DNA of 5,166 nucleotides. It comes from Bacteroidia bacterium (GTDB lineage Bacteria > Bacteroidota > Bacteroidia > Bacteroidales > BM523). The notes under the pieces are model-generated. The model saw only the letters and a program-made list of their open reading frames with translations. It was not told the DNA's origin and made no database searches. A program made the translations under genes and the position numbers. The DNA lies in contig JACQWN010000373.1 of assembly GCA_016209245.1 (NCBI GenBank), positions 1-5,166 on the forward strand, given 5' to 3'. This document shows positions 4,826 through 5,166 of this stretch, one piece after another (position 1 is the first letter of the stretch; every line of letters starts with the position of its first letter).

Positions 4826-5166
4826 TTAAAAAAATTCGTATGTATTTTTAAGTATTTTTTCATTTAAACCACTTTTAATCTCATAAATCTGATCATTCTC
4901 AATGTTATTTGAACGCAATTTATAATATTGTATGTATTTAAAATCGTGATGCGCTTCGTTATATACAAAATATTCTTTCAATTCATTAACTTTGTTGGTG
5001 TAAATTGAGAATACAAATTTCGACATTATTCCGTTTAGTATTTTTAAATCTTTATTTTTTTTAGATAAATCAATATTTTTATTTTGAACTATTGACATAT
5101 ACAAATCCCAAATTTTTTCACCTGAAACTTGGTTTTTGTTGGCAAAACAATTGGTTTTTTCTATAA
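4826..5166 (-). CDS. cas3: Probable C-terminal end of CRISPR-associated helicase/nuclease Cas3, partial
   Basis: The frame is open from the right edge to the TAA at 4826, giving at least 112 residues. A TTG at 5104 and an ATG at 5098 are internal, because coding continues upstream as EKTNCFANKNQVSGEKIWDL. The visible part includes IWDLYMSIVQNKNIDLSKKN, LNGIMSKFVFSIYTNKVNEL, VYNEAHHDFKYIQYYKL and IYEIKSGLNEK. This pattern of W-x-x-Y helix, 'fvfSi' helix and a final 'iY....Gln' strand is like the C-terminal tail of type I-B Cas3 proteins as I remember them, and the same-strand position upstream of cas4-cas1-cas2 fits. No helicase or HD motif is visible, since those would be beyond the edge. It could instead be another large protein. 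Confidence 0.5.
   Translation of the reverse strand, partial: IEKTNCFANKNQVSGEKIWDLYMSIVQNKNIDLSKKNKDLKILNGIMSKFVFSIYTNKVNELKEYFVYNEAHHDFKYIQYYKLRSNNIENDQIYEIKSGLNEKILKNTYEFF

Noticed and set aside
1..5166. CRISPR array
   Set aside because: No regularly spaced 28-37 bp repeats with unique spacers are present. The 32-bp duplication has only two copies, lies within a coding frame and lacks a spacer.

Overview
The window is AT-rich and every gene I can support lies on the minus strand. It reads as one edge of a CRISPR-Cas locus, probably type I-B, interrupted by accessory genes. Protein style, AT-richness and mostly weak Shine-Dalgarno signals suggest a member of the Bacteroidota. That is an inference, because no marker gene is present.

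Left part (1-1704): in transcription order, cas4, cas1 and cas2 form a tight operon (17-bp gap, then directly abutting stop and start). This is the spacer-acquisition module. cas2 runs off the left edge, so any CRISPR array following it is outside the window.

Middle (1705-4774): about 3.1 kb of material that is not cas. It holds: (a) a gene of about 175 codons broken by a 30-bp repeat in tandem (period 32 bp), which shifts the frame; (b) a 72-codon ORF with a TTG start that may be the tail of a larger gene; (c) an intact 185-residue protein of an unnamed conserved type; (d) a gene-poor stretch with a MITE-like repeat and a tiny ORF; (e) a hicA-hicB toxin-antitoxin pair; (f) a second copy of the repeat; and (g) a 65-residue protein with four cysteines.

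Right edge (4826-5166): the 3' end of a longer gene open to the window boundary. Its last 112 residues look like the C-terminal tail of a type I-B Cas3. In the usual I-B order (cas6-cas8-cas7-cas5-cas3-cas4-cas1-cas2) cas3 directly precedes cas4, so this suggests that the 3.1 kb entered between cas3 and cas4. The Cas3 call is moderate, not certain.

The most interesting points are the cargo between the putative cas3 and cas4, the reversible-looking frame-breaking duplication, and a pair of direct repeats with inverted ends, about 800 bp apart, bracketing hicAB.
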